Source: Fluviicola sp.
GTDB taxonomy: Bacteria > Bacteroidota > Bacteroidia > Flavobacteriales_D > Crocinitomicaceae
Assembly (NCBI RefSeq): GCF_039596395.1
Contig: NZ_JBCNJT010000001.1
Coordinates: 1,647,315-1,711,314, forward strand
Reading direction: 5' to 3'
Length of the DNA stretch: 64,000 nucleotides
How positions within the stretch are numbered: the first letter of the stretch is position 1; each line of letters begins with the position of its first letter. The notes below the pieces were generated by a model. That model was not told where the DNA came from, did no database searches, and saw only the letters and a program-made list of their open reading frames with translations. Both the position numbers and the translations under genes were made by a program. Below are positions 43,741-52,582 of the stretch, one piece after another.

Positions 43741-45237
43741 ATGAAAAAGACACTCTCAATACATTTAGGTCGTCAATTATTTGTCATCGAAGAAGATGCT
43801 TACGACCGTTTACAGGCTTACCTGAAGAAACTGGAAGCTTCCCTGGCAAACGAATCCGGGATTACAGAAATCGTTGAAGACATTGAAATGCGCTTTGCCG
43901 AGTTATTGACTCAATACCTGGGTGAAACACGCCAGGTCGTTACCATCGGGGATGTTGAGAAAGCAATTGCTTCTTTGGGAGAACCGGAAGAAATCACGGA
44001 AGAAACCGAACAGCCGAAACAGCAAACACAGGTAAATGTTGATTCGAACGGTCAGAAACGCATGTACCGCGACGTAGATAATGGCATGCTCGGAGGACTT
44101 TGTTCGGGATTTGCAGCTTACCTCGGAATAGACCCGGTAATTATCCGGATTATCTTCGTGATTTTCTTATTCATGGGATTCGGTTTCTTGCTTTATATTA
44201 TTTTATGGATCATCATTCCCAGTGCAAAAACTCCTTCCGAGCGCTTGCAAATGAGAGGAAAACCGGTGAATATCGATACACTGAAGGAAGAATTTGAAAA
44301 AACTGCCGGTCGTTTGAAAGACGATACCATCAACGCAGCAAACAAATTCAAAAGCAATAACCAGCATTTGACAAACCAGGCAGCCAACGTACTGCGCTTT
44401 ATCGGTAAAATCTTCGGTGTATTCCTGATTGCGGGAGCTCTGATCTGGTTGATCTTCTTTTCACTGATCGTTAGCGGACTCATTGATGTGGTTCCAATGA
44501 CCGGCGACCAGAACTTCGCTTCCCTTTATGAATTCCTGAAACTGGTCTCTCCCGTGAATAAATCATTTTCACTGATCTGGGCAGGAATCCTGCTGGTAGG
44601 ATTCGCCAGTCCTTTGCTGTCCATTACATTCGGCGTAAGATTACTGATCGGAAAAGTCAATAAATACTACAAACTGAATTTCATCTTTTTTCCAGTCATT
44701 ATCTGCATCGGGGTAATCCTTGGATTTATGGGCGCTATTAATTCAGCAAGAGATTACGAAATACAGCGGGAAGTGAAGAACCAGGAATTAACCATCAATA
44801 CCGATCAATTACAATTGGAAGAACTGCCGCTTATTATTAACAACAAGCAAATTACCGGAACTTCAGGAATTGATTTCATTTCCGTGCACAACGGAAGAAT
44901 TATGGAGCATGGTATTTACATCAAATACAAAGAATCCAAGGACAGTTTGTTCCATGTTTCCCAGATATTCAGCGCTCACGGTATTGATATGATCGCTGCC
45001 GACAAAAGAAGCTCCCACATCAAACATCAATTGAAAATTGAAGGGAAAAAGTTGCTGGTCGATCCTTATTATTCCTTCCCGCTGAAAGACGGGTTAAGAA
45101 ACCAGGAAATTGAGGTAATCATTGAAGTTCCAAGAGGGAAAAAACTGTTTATCAATGACCAGGAAGTACTGATCAACGGGAAAGAATACTCCGGAGTAAT
45201 GTATGCCGGCGAACCGTTTGAAGCAGACGAGGATTGA
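43741..45237 (+). CDS. PspC-domain membrane protein
   Basis: 498 residues. An N-terminal cytosolic part of about 95 residues (HLGRQLFVIEEDAYDRLQAYLKKLE ... EDIEMRFAELL) is of the kind found before PspC in Bacteroidota. The PspC domain (RMYRDVDNGMLGGLCSGFAAYLGIDPVIIRIIFVIF...YIILWIIIP) spans about 100-165. Three further membrane segments follow (FIGKIFGVFLIAGALIWLIFF; LIWAGILLVGFASPLLSITFG; FIFFPVIICIGVILGFMG), then a beta-rich domain of about 170 residues that should be periplasmic. It is cotranscribed with padR and probably acts in envelope stress sensing. Confidence 0.88.
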   Translation: MKKTLSIHLGRQLFVIEEDAYDRLQAYLKKLEASLANESGITEIVEDIEMRFAELLTQYLGETRQVVTIGDVEKAIASLGEPEEITEETEQPKQQTQVNVDSNGQKRMYRDVDNGMLGGLCSGFAAYLGIDPVIIRIIFVIFLFMGFGFLLYIILWIIIPSAKTPSERLQMRGKPVNIDTLKEEFEKTAGRLKDDTINAANKFKSNNQHLTNQAANVLRFIGKIFGVFLIAGALIWLIFFSLIVSGLIDVVPMTGDQNFASLYEFLKLVSPVNKSFSLIWAGILLVGFASPLLSITFGVRLLIGKVNKYYKLNFIFFPVIICIGVILGFMGAINSARDYEIQREVKNQELTINTDQLQLEELPLIINNKQITGTSGIDFISVHNGRIMEHGIYIKYKESKDSLFHVSQIFSAHGIDMIAADKRSSHIKHQLKIEGKKLLVDPYYSFPLKDGLRNQEIEVIIEVPRGKKLFINDQEVLINGKEYSGVMYAGEPFEADED

Positions 45238-45306
45238 CTTCCACTCCGCTCAGTCAACTTTTAAATAACAACTACAATCAAAGGGCGCTGAGCGAGTCGA
45301 AGTGCC
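45234..45306. repeat. Dispersed repeat D (CTCCGCTCAG type), copy 1
   Basis: GACTTCCACTCCGCTCAGTCAAC and, inverted, GGGCGCTGAGCGAGTCGAAGTGCC. The same motif pair occurs at 57559-57650. Confidence 0.7.
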
Positions 45307-45353
45307 AACATCGAATCAAAACCAACCCAACATAAGTAAAGTAAAGACAAAGC

Positions 45354-45390
45354 AAAAGCGGTATTCAGCCTGATTGAATACCGCTTTTTT
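45354..45390. terminator. Bidirectional terminator
   Basis: AAAGCGGTATTCA, seven-base loop, TGAATACCGCTTTTTT, between the convergent pspC and MORN-like genes. Confidence 0.9.
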
Positions 45391-45440
45391 GTTTGAGGTA
45401 GTTGTGGTAATTAACCGATTTTCAATTTAAACCATTGAAT

Positions 45441-47198
45441 TTATTCACTCCGGTCACGAAGCGTTACCTCTTTCTTTTGCGGCAGAATGAACTCCTCCAC
45501 CCTTTCAAGCTCTCCGTATGGATTAAAATGCTGCCATTTCCTGATTTTTTCATCGTTTTCATTCACAAAACCAATGCTTTTCAGTTGTGCTCCCGAATAG
45601 TAACTTTCCCTGCCTCTACCGTACCGGAAATGAATCGGATAATAACTCCCCTGCTCCAGGAGATTCTGCGCGGAATAATGTTCGAATTCCATTCGGAATC
45701 GCTGTTTGCCGTAAAAACCATTGAATGCATTGATATCGCCATTGCTATAGTTCACATGCAGGGAATCGAATTCCGCCAAGTCCCTTTCTCCTCCAAAACC
45801 AATTGTTTTATCAAACAAATCTTTCCCAAAACGGTTAAAACGCTTCATAAATAACCAAACGGGTTCCTCATTTCTGCTTTTTGCATTCAGGTAATCATTC
45901 GATACATCCAATTGATATACCCAATCTCCTTCTTTGATGTATTCTACCAAAGGTGGTTCTTCGTATAAACGCGGCGCATCTATGGGAGAAACAGAATGAG
46001 AATGAGAATGAGAATGAGGGCGGGAACGTGAAGAGGTTTTCAAATAGGGTCTTGTTACGCTTATAATGACCGGGCTTTGCGTATAGCTTTGTGATGCCAG
46101 TGACATCGTATTCAAAGCTGTCAATTCAATATTCTGGAACCACTGCAGATTTCCCGGATTATGGATTGTTTCATGCCCGCAAGCAATCAGGCGTCCTCCC
46201 GGGTTATAAATTTCAGTCCAAACCTTATTTTCTCCCACAGGTTTTCTCACATATTTCAAAGATTCCAACAACTCGTAATTGGTTTTCAATACCGCATTCC
46301 CATTCTCGAACAGGATCTCTTCGATCACATTTCCATTGCGGTCAAAACGGGTACGAATCCCATTCAGTTTATCGTTCTTCCAATGTTCTGTTCTGCACAA
46401 TTGATTGGTCCCGCGGTAGTATTCCAGCCATTTCCCTTCCCGCTTTCCATGTTGGTAAAAACCTACAATCCAGGGTAATTCAGGCGAATAATTTTGTTCC
46501 CATCTTCCGTGAAGCACGCCGTCCTTCCCTTCTCCGCGTATCCAGATTTTTGTTTTACCGGCTTCCATGCTACTTTCGTCCAGGTCTTTTTGTTTAAAAT
46601 TCAAAGCAATTACTTCGGGCTTTTGCGGAATTTCAATACGATTCGGCGCTTCCAGGGCAAAGGGCATGTATGAATCGTAAGCACCCTGGATCAACTTCAA
46701 TTCTTCCAGTGAAAATCCGGATAACTGCTGCCATTCCAATACTTGCTCACCTTTCAGATCTTTTACCCAAACGTAATTATCCGCTTTGGAGATCTGTTGT
46801 GCCAGGTTCTCAAACCCGGTTTGCTGCATCAGGTAACCGACCGCACAATGCGTTTGGTGTTCGTCAATAAATACCGGAATGCGTTCCGGACGGTAATAAT
46901 TAACCGGGAAATTCCCCTGCAGGCGATAATCGGAAAGAACTGCAAGAAGATGTGTTCTTGTTGCTACTTGTTTTTGGTTCAATTGCCTGGTATCCGCCGA
47001 TTTCAATAGCTCAAGCACGAATCCCAAATGCGTTTGAATGATTTGTTTATCCGAAAGGAATACACGTTGGGTTTCTGCCGGAACAGCAGATCTGTAGTTG
47101 CTCCAGTTCGGGTTAAAGGCACACAACTGATCGAAAAGTGTGCCTGCATGTGTGGATAAGCTGAATCCAAGCATGCATAGGATAAAGGTTGTTTTCAT
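45441..47198 (-). CDS. Exported protein with MORN-like (YwqK-type) repeats
   Basis: 585 residues, signal peptide MKTTFILCMLGFSLSTHAG. A first domain (to about 190) contains RIPVFIDEHQTHCAVGYLMQQTG, a conserved His/Cys-bearing segment seen in other Bacteroidota exported proteins. From about 215 it carries MORN/YwqK-like strands: DGVLHGRWEQNYS, GKREGKWLEYY, NDKLNGIRTRFDRNGNVIEEILFENG. A run SHSHSHSHS in the middle is coded by tandem hexanucleotides (45995-46018). The last 100 residues repeat the MORN-like pattern (GQLKSIGFVNEN-type strands). No T9SS tail, so the periplasm or outer membrane is likely. Function unknown. Confidence 0.7.
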   Translation of the reverse strand: MKTTFILCMLGFSLSTHAGTLFDQLCAFNPNWSNYRSAVPAETQRVFLSDKQIIQTHLGFVLELLKSADTRQLNQKQVATRTHLLAVLSDYRLQGNFPVNYYRPERIPVFIDEHQTHCAVGYLMQQTGFENLAQQISKADNYVWVKDLKGEQVLEWQQLSGFSLEELKLIQGAYDSYMPFALEAPNRIEIPQKPEVIALNFKQKDLDESSMEAGKTKIWIRGEGKDGVLHGRWEQNYSPELPWIVGFYQHGKREGKWLEYYRGTNQLCRTEHWKNDKLNGIRTRFDRNGNVIEEILFENGNAVLKTNYELLESLKYVRKPVGENKVWTEIYNPGGRLIACGHETIHNPGNLQWFQNIELTALNTMSLASQSYTQSPVIISVTRPYLKTSSRSRPHSHSHSHSVSPIDAPRLYEEPPLVEYIKEGDWVYQLDVSNDYLNAKSRNEEPVWLFMKRFNRFGKDLFDKTIGFGGERDLAEFDSLHVNYSNGDINAFNGFYGKQRFRMEFEHYSAQNLLEQGSYYPIHFRYGRGRESYYSGAQLKSIGFVNENDEKIRKWQHFNPYGELERVEEFILPQKKEVTLRDRSE

Positions 47199-47277
47199 AA
47201 CGAATCAAATTTTGATTGGTGTTACAAACCACAAAAATTTTCGTTCAACGTTCTACCAAAAAGAATGAAAAATGAAC

Positions 47278-47344
47278 TACAAAGAGAAGAAGAACGCAAA
47301 GGTTTAAGTACTTAGTTTTCTTCTTATCTTATTCTCTTTGCGGT
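47278..47344. repeat. Dispersed repeat E (GCAAAG...CTTTGCGG inverted pair), copy 1
   Basis: CAAAGAGAAGAAGAACGCAAAGG is followed after 17 bases by CTTCTTATCTTATTCTCTTTGCGGT; a similar pair is at 54002-54065. Confidence 0.65.
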
Positions 47345-47398
47345 TAAAATAATGCCCAATTGCTCTTCAAACCCTGATATACTTTGGGTAACATTCAC

Positions 47399-47406
47399 TA
47401 TATTTG
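47399..47406 (+). promoter_or_regulatory. Candidate -7 element of the oxo-acid dehydrogenase gene
   Basis: TATATTTG, 21 bases before the ATG at 47427. It lies within a longer in-frame extension, arguing for the ATG at 47427 as start. Confidence 0.5.
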
Positions 47407-47426
47407 TGCAACTTTATAACAAAGCT

Positions 47427-49871
47427 ATGGCATCACAAACACCCCAGGAAGAATTGATCGCAGTTGACTTTAATACCTTCAGATCGGAAGTATTGAAAGA
47501 CTTTCGTCTGGCAAGTATTTCCAGAGAAACCTCTCTGTTAGGGCGAAAAGAAGTTCTTACCGGAAAAGCAAAGTTTGGAATTTTCGGCGACGGAAAGGAA
47601 TTGGCGCAAATTGCGCTGGCGAAACAATTCAGAGACGGTGACTTCCGCTCGGGATATTACCGCGACCAAACCCTGATGATGGCCATTGACCAGTTGAATG
47701 TACGGGAGTATTTCTCCGGATTATTCGGACATACCGACGAAATCATCGAACCGCAATCTGCAGGACGCCAAATGGGTGGACACTTTTCCACGCGTAACCT
47801 GGATGAGAACGGTAACTGGAAAGACCTGACAAAACAAAAAAATTCATCTGCTGATATCTCTCCTACTGCGGGGCAAATGCCGCGTTTGTTAGGATTGGCT
47901 CAGGCATCAAAAGTATACCGTGAGCACCCGACGTTGAAAGACCTGGAAGCATTCAAAAAATTCTCCAACGGAGGAAATGAAGTTGCTTTCGGAACAATCG
48001 GTGATGCATCCACTTCCGAAGGGCCTTTCTGGGAAACCATCAACGCTGCCGGAGTTTTACAGGTACCGATGGTGATGTCGGTTTGGGACGACGGATACGG
48101 GATTTCCGTACCACGTGAACACCAGACAACCAAAGGAAGCATTTCAGAAGCTCTGAGCGGAATGCAGCGCACGGCAGATTCCAAAGGATACGAGATCTTC
48201 GTAACCAAAGGATGGGATTACGCACATCTGTGTGAAACCTACGAAAAAGCCGTAGAATTAGCGAGAACAGAGCACATTCCGGTGCTGGTACACGTAAAAG
48301 AGGTAAACCAGCCGCAGGGACACTCTACTTCGGGATCACATGAGCGTTACAAAGATGCTGCACGTTTGCAGTGGGAATCCGACTTTGATTGTATCAACAA
48401 GTTCAAGGAATGGATCCTGAACTTTGATGCGGACGGCCAAAAACTGGCTACGGAAGAAGAATTGGCACAAATCGCCAAAGAAGCGAAAGACTACGTAAAC
48501 GAACAAAAGAAAGAGGCCTGGGCCTTGTTTACGCAGGATTTGAAACAAGATTTGGAGCGCGCGGTAAGTGTTTTGGAAAGCCTTGCCGGTGAAAGCTCAA
48601 ACAGCATTTTCATTCGAAGAGAAATCGAAGCACTTCAAAAAACCATGAACCCGATCCGCAAAGATATTTTCAACACCGTTCGAAAAGTATTGCGCCTGGT
48701 CCGTGAAGAAAACACGCCGTCCAGAACAGCATTGATTGCCTGGTTGAAACAGGAAACTGAAAACAATGCAGACCGCTACAGCAGCTATCTGTACTCCAAT
48801 TCCGAAAACAGTGCATTGAAAGTAACAGCGGTTGCTCCTACTTATGACGGAAGCGGACACATGGAAGATGGCCGTATCATTTTACGCGACAACTTCAAAG
48901 CAATCTTCGAAAAACACCCGGAAGCATTGATCTTCGGTGAAGATGCCGGAAAAATCGGAGGTGTGAACCAATCATTGGAAGGTTTACAGGAACAATTCGG
49001 AACATTGCGCGTTTCTGACGTCGGAATTCGTGAATGCACCATTATCGGTCAGGGAATCGGGATGGCGATGCGCGGATTGCGTCCGATCGCAGAAATCCAA
49101 TACCTGGATTATTTGCTTTACGGAATCCAGATCATGTCGGATGACCTCGCTACGGTACAATACAGAACCAAAGGCGGACAAAAAGCGCCGTTGATCGTTT
49201 CCACGCGCGGACACCGTTTGGAAGGAATCTGGCACAGCGGTTCCCCGATGGGAATGATCATCAACTCCATTCGTGGGGTTCACGTGTGCGTTCCAAGAAA
49301 TATGACTAAAGCAGCAGGTTTCTACAATACATTAATGCAAGCAGACGAACCGGCTTTGGTGATTGAACCATTGAACGGATACCGCATCAAGGAAGCCATG
49401 CCAACCAATATCGGAAGCTTCACTACGCCACTCGGAGTTCCGGAGATTGTAACGGAAGGAACAGATTTAACGATCGTCTCTTACGGTTCAACCTTCAACT
49501 TGTGTGAAGTGGCTGCCAAATCATTGACAGAACTGGGCATTTCGGTGGAACTGATCGATGCACAAACGCTGCTTCCTTTCGATATCAATGGAATGGTTGC
49601 TGAATCTTTAAAGAAAACAAACCGTTTGATGATCGTTGACGAAGATGTGAGTTCAGGTGCAACTGCATTCCTGTTAGACCAGATCCTGGTAAAACAAGGT
49701 GGATATGTTCATTTGGATTCTGCTCCGGTAACATTAAGCGCGAAAGATCACAGACCGGCTTACGGAACGGACGGGGATTATTTCTCCAAACCAAGTATTG
49801 ACGATATTGTTGAGACAGCTTATTCCATCATGAACGAAGCAGACCCGACAGCTTTCCCTTCGATTTACTAA
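47427..49871 (+). CDS. Fused alpha/beta 2-oxoacid dehydrogenase E1 (branched-chain type)
   Basis: 814 residues. The N-terminal about 430 are the alpha part: YYRDQTLMMA, GRQMGGHFSTRNL, QMPRLLGLAQASK, and the thiamine-diphosphate motif GDASTSEGPFWETINAAGVLQVPMVMSVWDDGYG (GDxS...D). From about 460 the beta part follows: EDGRIILRDNFKAIFEKHPEALIFGEDAGKIGGVNQSLEGL, ECTIIGQGIGMAMRGLRPIAEIQYLDYL, GLEGI-like RGHRLEGIWHSGSPMG, and the C-terminal transketolase domain LTIVSYGSTFNLCEVAAK. It decarboxylates branched-chain 2-oxoacids (or pyruvate) and passes acyl groups to E2; E2/E3 genes are not in the window. Single-chain alpha/beta fusion is normal in Bacteroidota. Confidence 0.92.
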   Translation: MASQTPQEELIAVDFNTFRSEVLKDFRLASISRETSLLGRKEVLTGKAKFGIFGDGKELAQIALAKQFRDGDFRSGYYRDQTLMMAIDQLNVREYFSGLFGHTDEIIEPQSAGRQMGGHFSTRNLDENGNWKDLTKQKNSSADISPTAGQMPRLLGLAQASKVYREHPTLKDLEAFKKFSNGGNEVAFGTIGDASTSEGPFWETINAAGVLQVPMVMSVWDDGYGISVPREHQTTKGSISEALSGMQRTADSKGYEIFVTKGWDYAHLCETYEKAVELARTEHIPVLVHVKEVNQPQGHSTSGSHERYKDAARLQWESDFDCINKFKEWILNFDADGQKLATEEELAQIAKEAKDYVNEQKKEAWALFTQDLKQDLERAVSVLESLAGESSNSIFIRREIEALQKTMNPIRKDIFNTVRKVLRLVREENTPSRTALIAWLKQETENNADRYSSYLYSNSENSALKVTAVAPTYDGSGHMEDGRIILRDNFKAIFEKHPEALIFGEDAGKIGGVNQSLEGLQEQFGTLRVSDVGIRECTIIGQGIGMAMRGLRPIAEIQYLDYLLYGIQIMSDDLATVQYRTKGGQKAPLIVSTRGHRLEGIWHSGSPMGMIINSIRGVHVCVPRNMTKAAGFYNTLMQADEPALVIEPLNGYRIKEAMPTNIGSFTTPLGVPEIVTEGTDLTIVSYGSTFNLCEVAAKSLTELGISVELIDAQTLLPFDINGMVAESLKKTNRLMIVDEDVSSGATAFLLDQILVKQGGYVHLDSAPVTLSAKDHRPAYGTDGDYFSKPSIDDIVETAYSIMNEADPTAFPSIY

Positions 49872-49878
49872 TGACGAT

Positions 49879-50280
49879 TTGAAAAGAGCTGCGGGCATAT
49901 TGAGTATCATTTTCGTAATAGCCTTGCTTTGGAAGGATATTGCAGCATTCTCATGGAACGTTTGGTTCTACAACAACCAGGTCGAACTCGCAGCCAAATA
50001 TTGTGTCAATAAGAAAAAACCGATGCTTCATTGTGACGGGAAATGCTTTTTGGCCAAACAACTGAAAAAACTGGAACAGGAAGAAAAGAAAAATCAGACT
50101 GTTCCAAAAATGCCTCTGAAGCTGAAGGAAAATGTCTGGAACACAGACTCACCCGTTATTACGGCTTTTGAAGCAAATACTATCGAATTCCTATCAGAAA
50201 AAACGAGCACTTTCTTCTATCAAAACACCAAACTGGTTTCCTTTTCAGGTCCCGTTTTCCATCCGCCCGCTGTCGGATAA
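49879..50280 (+). CDS. Small exported/membrane protein with HCDGKC motif
   Basis: 133 residues. A hydrophobic N-terminus (AAGILSIIFVIALLWKDIAAF) acts as signal or anchor, followed by AAKYCVNKKKPMLHCDGKCFLAKQLKKLEQEE, a Cys-bearing motif (C...CxxxC) that I recall from many Bacteroidota hypothetical proteins. The start is TTG at 49879, seven bases after the dehydrogenase stop; the only ATG in range (49871) runs into a stop and no in-frame ATG precedes residue 49. It may be cotranscribed with the dehydrogenase, but the following envelope genes look like better partners. Function unknown; the cysteines suggest metal or redox chemistry. Confidence 0.65.
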   Translation: MKRAAGILSIIFVIALLWKDIAAFSWNVWFYNNQVELAAKYCVNKKKPMLHCDGKCFLAKQLKKLEQEEKKNQTVPKMPLKLKENVWNTDSPVITAFEANTIEFLSEKTSTFFYQNTKLVSFSGPVFHPPAVG

Positions 50281-50430
50281 TTTTATTTCATTGCATTGCT
50301 GGAATTATTTTATCACAGGTAGATATTCGGCTGATTTTTTCAAATCAGATGTTTAATCTATCCCGTTGCAAGAAAATTAATAAAGCATTTCGATGAATCA
50401 TTCGTATTGAATGAAGCTTTTCATTGTATG

Positions 50431-50465
50431 GATCTCGCTCTGCGTACATCTGCAGAATCTGCGTG
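50431..50465. repeat. ATCTGCG-type dispersed repeat, copy 3
   Basis: GATCTCGCTCTGCGTACATCTGCAGAATCTGCGTG, in the 244-base spacer before the outer-membrane protein gene; compare 23940-23966 and 27831-27859. Confidence 0.6.
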
Positions 50466-50524
50466 CCATAAGAAATGGGCTTTCGTCGGTACAATTCCTT
50501 TTTAGAAATTAGTAATACAGCATC

Positions 50525-51421
50525 ATGAAAAAAAGTTTCTTCTTTTTCGTGTGTCTTGTTGTGTACCAAACTGCGCTGTCCTGTGACGTCTGCGGCTGCG
50601 GGGCGTTTAACTCCACACATGGTTTGGGAACACTGGCACAAGGCAACCGAACGAGTATCGGGCTCAATTATCAATACCGTCTGTACAAAAGCCAGCACCC
50701 GGAAGTTTTCGGGAACGGTATCGAACACAGCACGGATTATTTTCAGCGATTGGATGTAACGGGACAACTGCGGATTTCCAGAAGATGGCAGCTGCAGCTT
50801 TCCCTTCCTATTGGCTTTAACAAACACGTTGCAGACGATACTACTTCGCAAAAGAACGGGTTGGGAGACCCGACGTTGATGGTCAACTTCTTCCTCTTCG
50901 ACAAGCAAGACAGTCTGCAAACACGGCGATTTCGCTGGATTGTGGGTGCAGGAGTAAAAAGTCCGGTGGGGAAATTCACCCAGCCAAACGACGTAGACCT
51001 GTACCTGTATCCGGGAACCGGAACGTTTGACGCCGTGTTCCAGAATTCATTTTTCTTCCAAAAGAAAAAATGGAGCGTCGTACAAACCGCTCAGTACGTT
51101 TTACGCGGAGAAAATAAGTACCAATACATTCCGGGATCGTTGTTCAGCGCCAGTTTATTCGGGCAATACAAATTCAGGACGTGGGGAATTTATGCCGGAA
51201 CACAATATTCCTGGAGCGGGGTCGATTACCTGAACCGGAAAGCGATTTCCAGTTCTCCAACCCAGGGACAGGTATTAACCGGAATTGTTGGAACATCGGT
51301 GCAATTCAATTCGTGGGTTATCCAAGGAAATTACCACATTCCGATTGCTCAAAACCTGGGAGACGGAAACTCCCACCAAAAAACAGCATTTAGTCTTTCA
51401 CTTAATTATTTTTTCAATTGA
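50525..51421 (+). CDS. Outer-membrane beta-barrel protein with CDVCGCG N-terminus
   Basis: 298 residues. Signal peptide (MKKSFFFFVCLVVYQTALS) is followed at once by CDVCGCGAF; the first Cys could be lipidated or the Cys cluster could bind metal. The rest is alternating amphipathic strands (TSIGLNYQYRLYKS, LDVTGQLRISRRWQLQLSLPIG, RRFRWIVGAGVKSPVG) with terminal SLSLNYFFN, ending in an aromatic residue as in outer-membrane barrels. The lipoprotein gene at 51423 starts one base after its stop. I recall this N-terminal motif in Bacteroidota genes near metal transport, but that link is weak. Confidence 0.7.
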   Translation: MKKSFFFFVCLVVYQTALSCDVCGCGAFNSTHGLGTLAQGNRTSIGLNYQYRLYKSQHPEVFGNGIEHSTDYFQRLDVTGQLRISRRWQLQLSLPIGFNKHVADDTTSQKNGLGDPTLMVNFFLFDKQDSLQTRRFRWIVGAGVKSPVGKFTQPNDVDLYLYPGTGTFDAVFQNSFFFQKKKWSVVQTAQYVLRGENKYQYIPGSLFSASLFGQYKFRTWGIYAGTQYSWSGVDYLNRKAISSSPTQGQVLTGIVGTSVQFNSWVIQGNYHIPIAQNLGDGNSHQKTAFSLSLNYFFN

Positions 51422-51422
51422 T

Positions 51423-51830
51423 ATGAAATCTTTTTTTATTCTAACAATTCTTGCAGGTAGTCTGACCGTTTTTACTGCCTGTAAAAAAGACAAATCCACA
51501 GATGACAGTACGGAACACGAAGATCATCCGACTGCGGTGATTACCGTTACTTCTCCGAACGAGAACGATACCATCCAGGGGAATTTCTCGGTAACAGGAA
51601 ACATCGTAGGAACCGGGAATCTTCACGGATACCAGGTTACTGTTACGAATGCCATAAACGATTCTATCGTTTACCAGCACGACATTGATGATCACGTGGC
51701 CAATTTCACGATCAACCAGGCGGTAACACATACTTACACTGTTTACACGCCTTTGAAGCTGGAAGTGGTGGCTGCTTTGGATCATGAAGGTCATACCGCA
51801 ACCAAAACAGTTCATTTTGTAGTACATTAA
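51423..51830 (+). CDS. His-rich lipoprotein with Ig-like domain
   Basis: 135 residues from the ATG at 51423. Lipobox LTVFTAC at 14-20 followed by KKDKS. The mature part begins with STEHEDH and has an Ig-like strand pattern (ITVTSPNENDTIQGNFSVTGNI, NLHGYQVTVTN) with many histidines (VYQHDIDDHV, LDHEGHTATKTVHFVVH). This resembles DUF4625-type lipoproteins; I am not certain. It follows the barrel gene by one base and should sit in the outer membrane with it. A metal-binding role is plausible from composition alone. Confidence 0.75.
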   Translation: MKSFFILTILAGSLTVFTACKKDKSTDDSTEHEDHPTAVITVTSPNENDTIQGNFSVTGNIVGTGNLHGYQVTVTNAINDSIVYQHDIDDHVANFTINQAVTHTYTVYTPLKLEVVAALDHEGHTATKTVHFVVH

Positions 51831-51833
51831 TTA

Positions 51834-51871
51834 AAACAGTGGGCACGCGATTAATCGCGTGCCCACTGTTT
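51834..51871 (+). terminator. 38-base perfect palindrome, terminator
   Basis: AAACAGTGGGCACGCGAT-TA-ATCGCGTGCCCACTGTTT, perfect over 18 base pairs apart from the two central bases. It lies three bases after the lipoprotein stop. The next gene's -7 element lies within 15 bases of it. Confidence 0.8.
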
Positions 51872-51883
51872 CATGGATTTCAT

Positions 51884-51891
51884 TAATTTTG
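51884..51891 (+). promoter_or_regulatory. Candidate -7 element of nth
   Basis: TAATTTTG ends six bases before the ATG at 51898, so the message might be almost leaderless. Confidence 0.35.
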
Positions 51892-51897
51892 TTCACC

Positions 51898-52542
51898 ATG
51901 ACAAAAAAAGAAAAAGCGCAGTATGTAATTGATGAATTGGAAAAATGCTACCCGGAAACTCCTGTTCCGCTGGATCACTGGGATGCATATACCTTACTGA
52001 TAGCTGTTTTATTGTCAGCACAATGCACCGACGAACGTGTCAACAAAATTACACCGATTTTATTCAAACGCGCTTCCCGCCCGCAGGACATGATCAAATT
52101 ATCGGTAGAAGAAATCCGGGACATCATCAAACCTTGTGGACTTTCTCCCCGGAAATCGCAGGCCATTTACGATTTGTCCCATTTGATCATCGATAAACAC
52201 AACGGAGAAGTACCGCAAACTTTTGAAGAACTGGAAGCATTGCCGGGAGTTGGTCACAAAACCGCATCGGTTGTGATGTCACAGGCATTCGGTGTTCCGG
52301 CTTTCCCGGTAGATACGCATATTCACCGTTTGATGACACGCTGGGGATTAACGAGCGGTAAAAATGTAGAAGAAACCGAGCGTGATGCCAAGAAGCTTTT
52401 CCCGCGCGAATTGTGGAACAAACTGCATTTGCAAATCATTTTCTACGGCAGAAGCCACTCTCCTGCCCGCTCACCGAAACGTGAAATCGATTACATCACA
52501 GCAGCCATCGGAACAAAGAAGGCTTTGGAGGAGTTGAAGTAA
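51898..52542 (+). CDS. nth: Endonuclease III homologue lacking the Fe-S cluster ligands
   Basis: 214 residues from the ATG at 51898. The helix-hairpin-helix is LEALPGVGHKTASVV with catalytic Lys121, and the catalytic Asp139 is in FPVDTHIHRL, equivalent to E. coli Lys120 and Asp138. LLSAQCTDERVNKITP is the usual DNA-reading loop. It removes oxidised pyrimidines in base excision repair. Oddity: the C-terminus FYGRSHSPARSPKREIDYI has no cysteine. Serine 188 stands where the first of four cluster cysteines is in E. coli (C187), and the other three are missing, so no [4Fe-4S] can form. The frame is intact to a normal end, so this is loss, not truncation. The enzyme may still be active, as catalytic residues remain. 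Confidence 0.9.
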   Translation: MTKKEKAQYVIDELEKCYPETPVPLDHWDAYTLLIAVLLSAQCTDERVNKITPILFKRASRPQDMIKLSVEEIRDIIKPCGLSPRKSQAIYDLSHLIIDKHNGEVPQTFEELEALPGVGHKTASVVMSQAFGVPAFPVDTHIHRLMTRWGLTSGKNVEETERDAKKLFPRELWNKLHLQIIFYGRSHSPARSPKREIDYITAAIGTKKALEELK

Positions 52543-52582
52543 GAATTCCTACCTTTAATCCAAATCTTGTAAATTCGATCGC

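Noticed and set aside
45441-47198. Toxin-antitoxin role for the YwqK-like protein
   Set aside because: YwqK-like repeats are often labelled antitoxin, but here they follow a signal peptide in a large exported protein with no toxin gene beside it.
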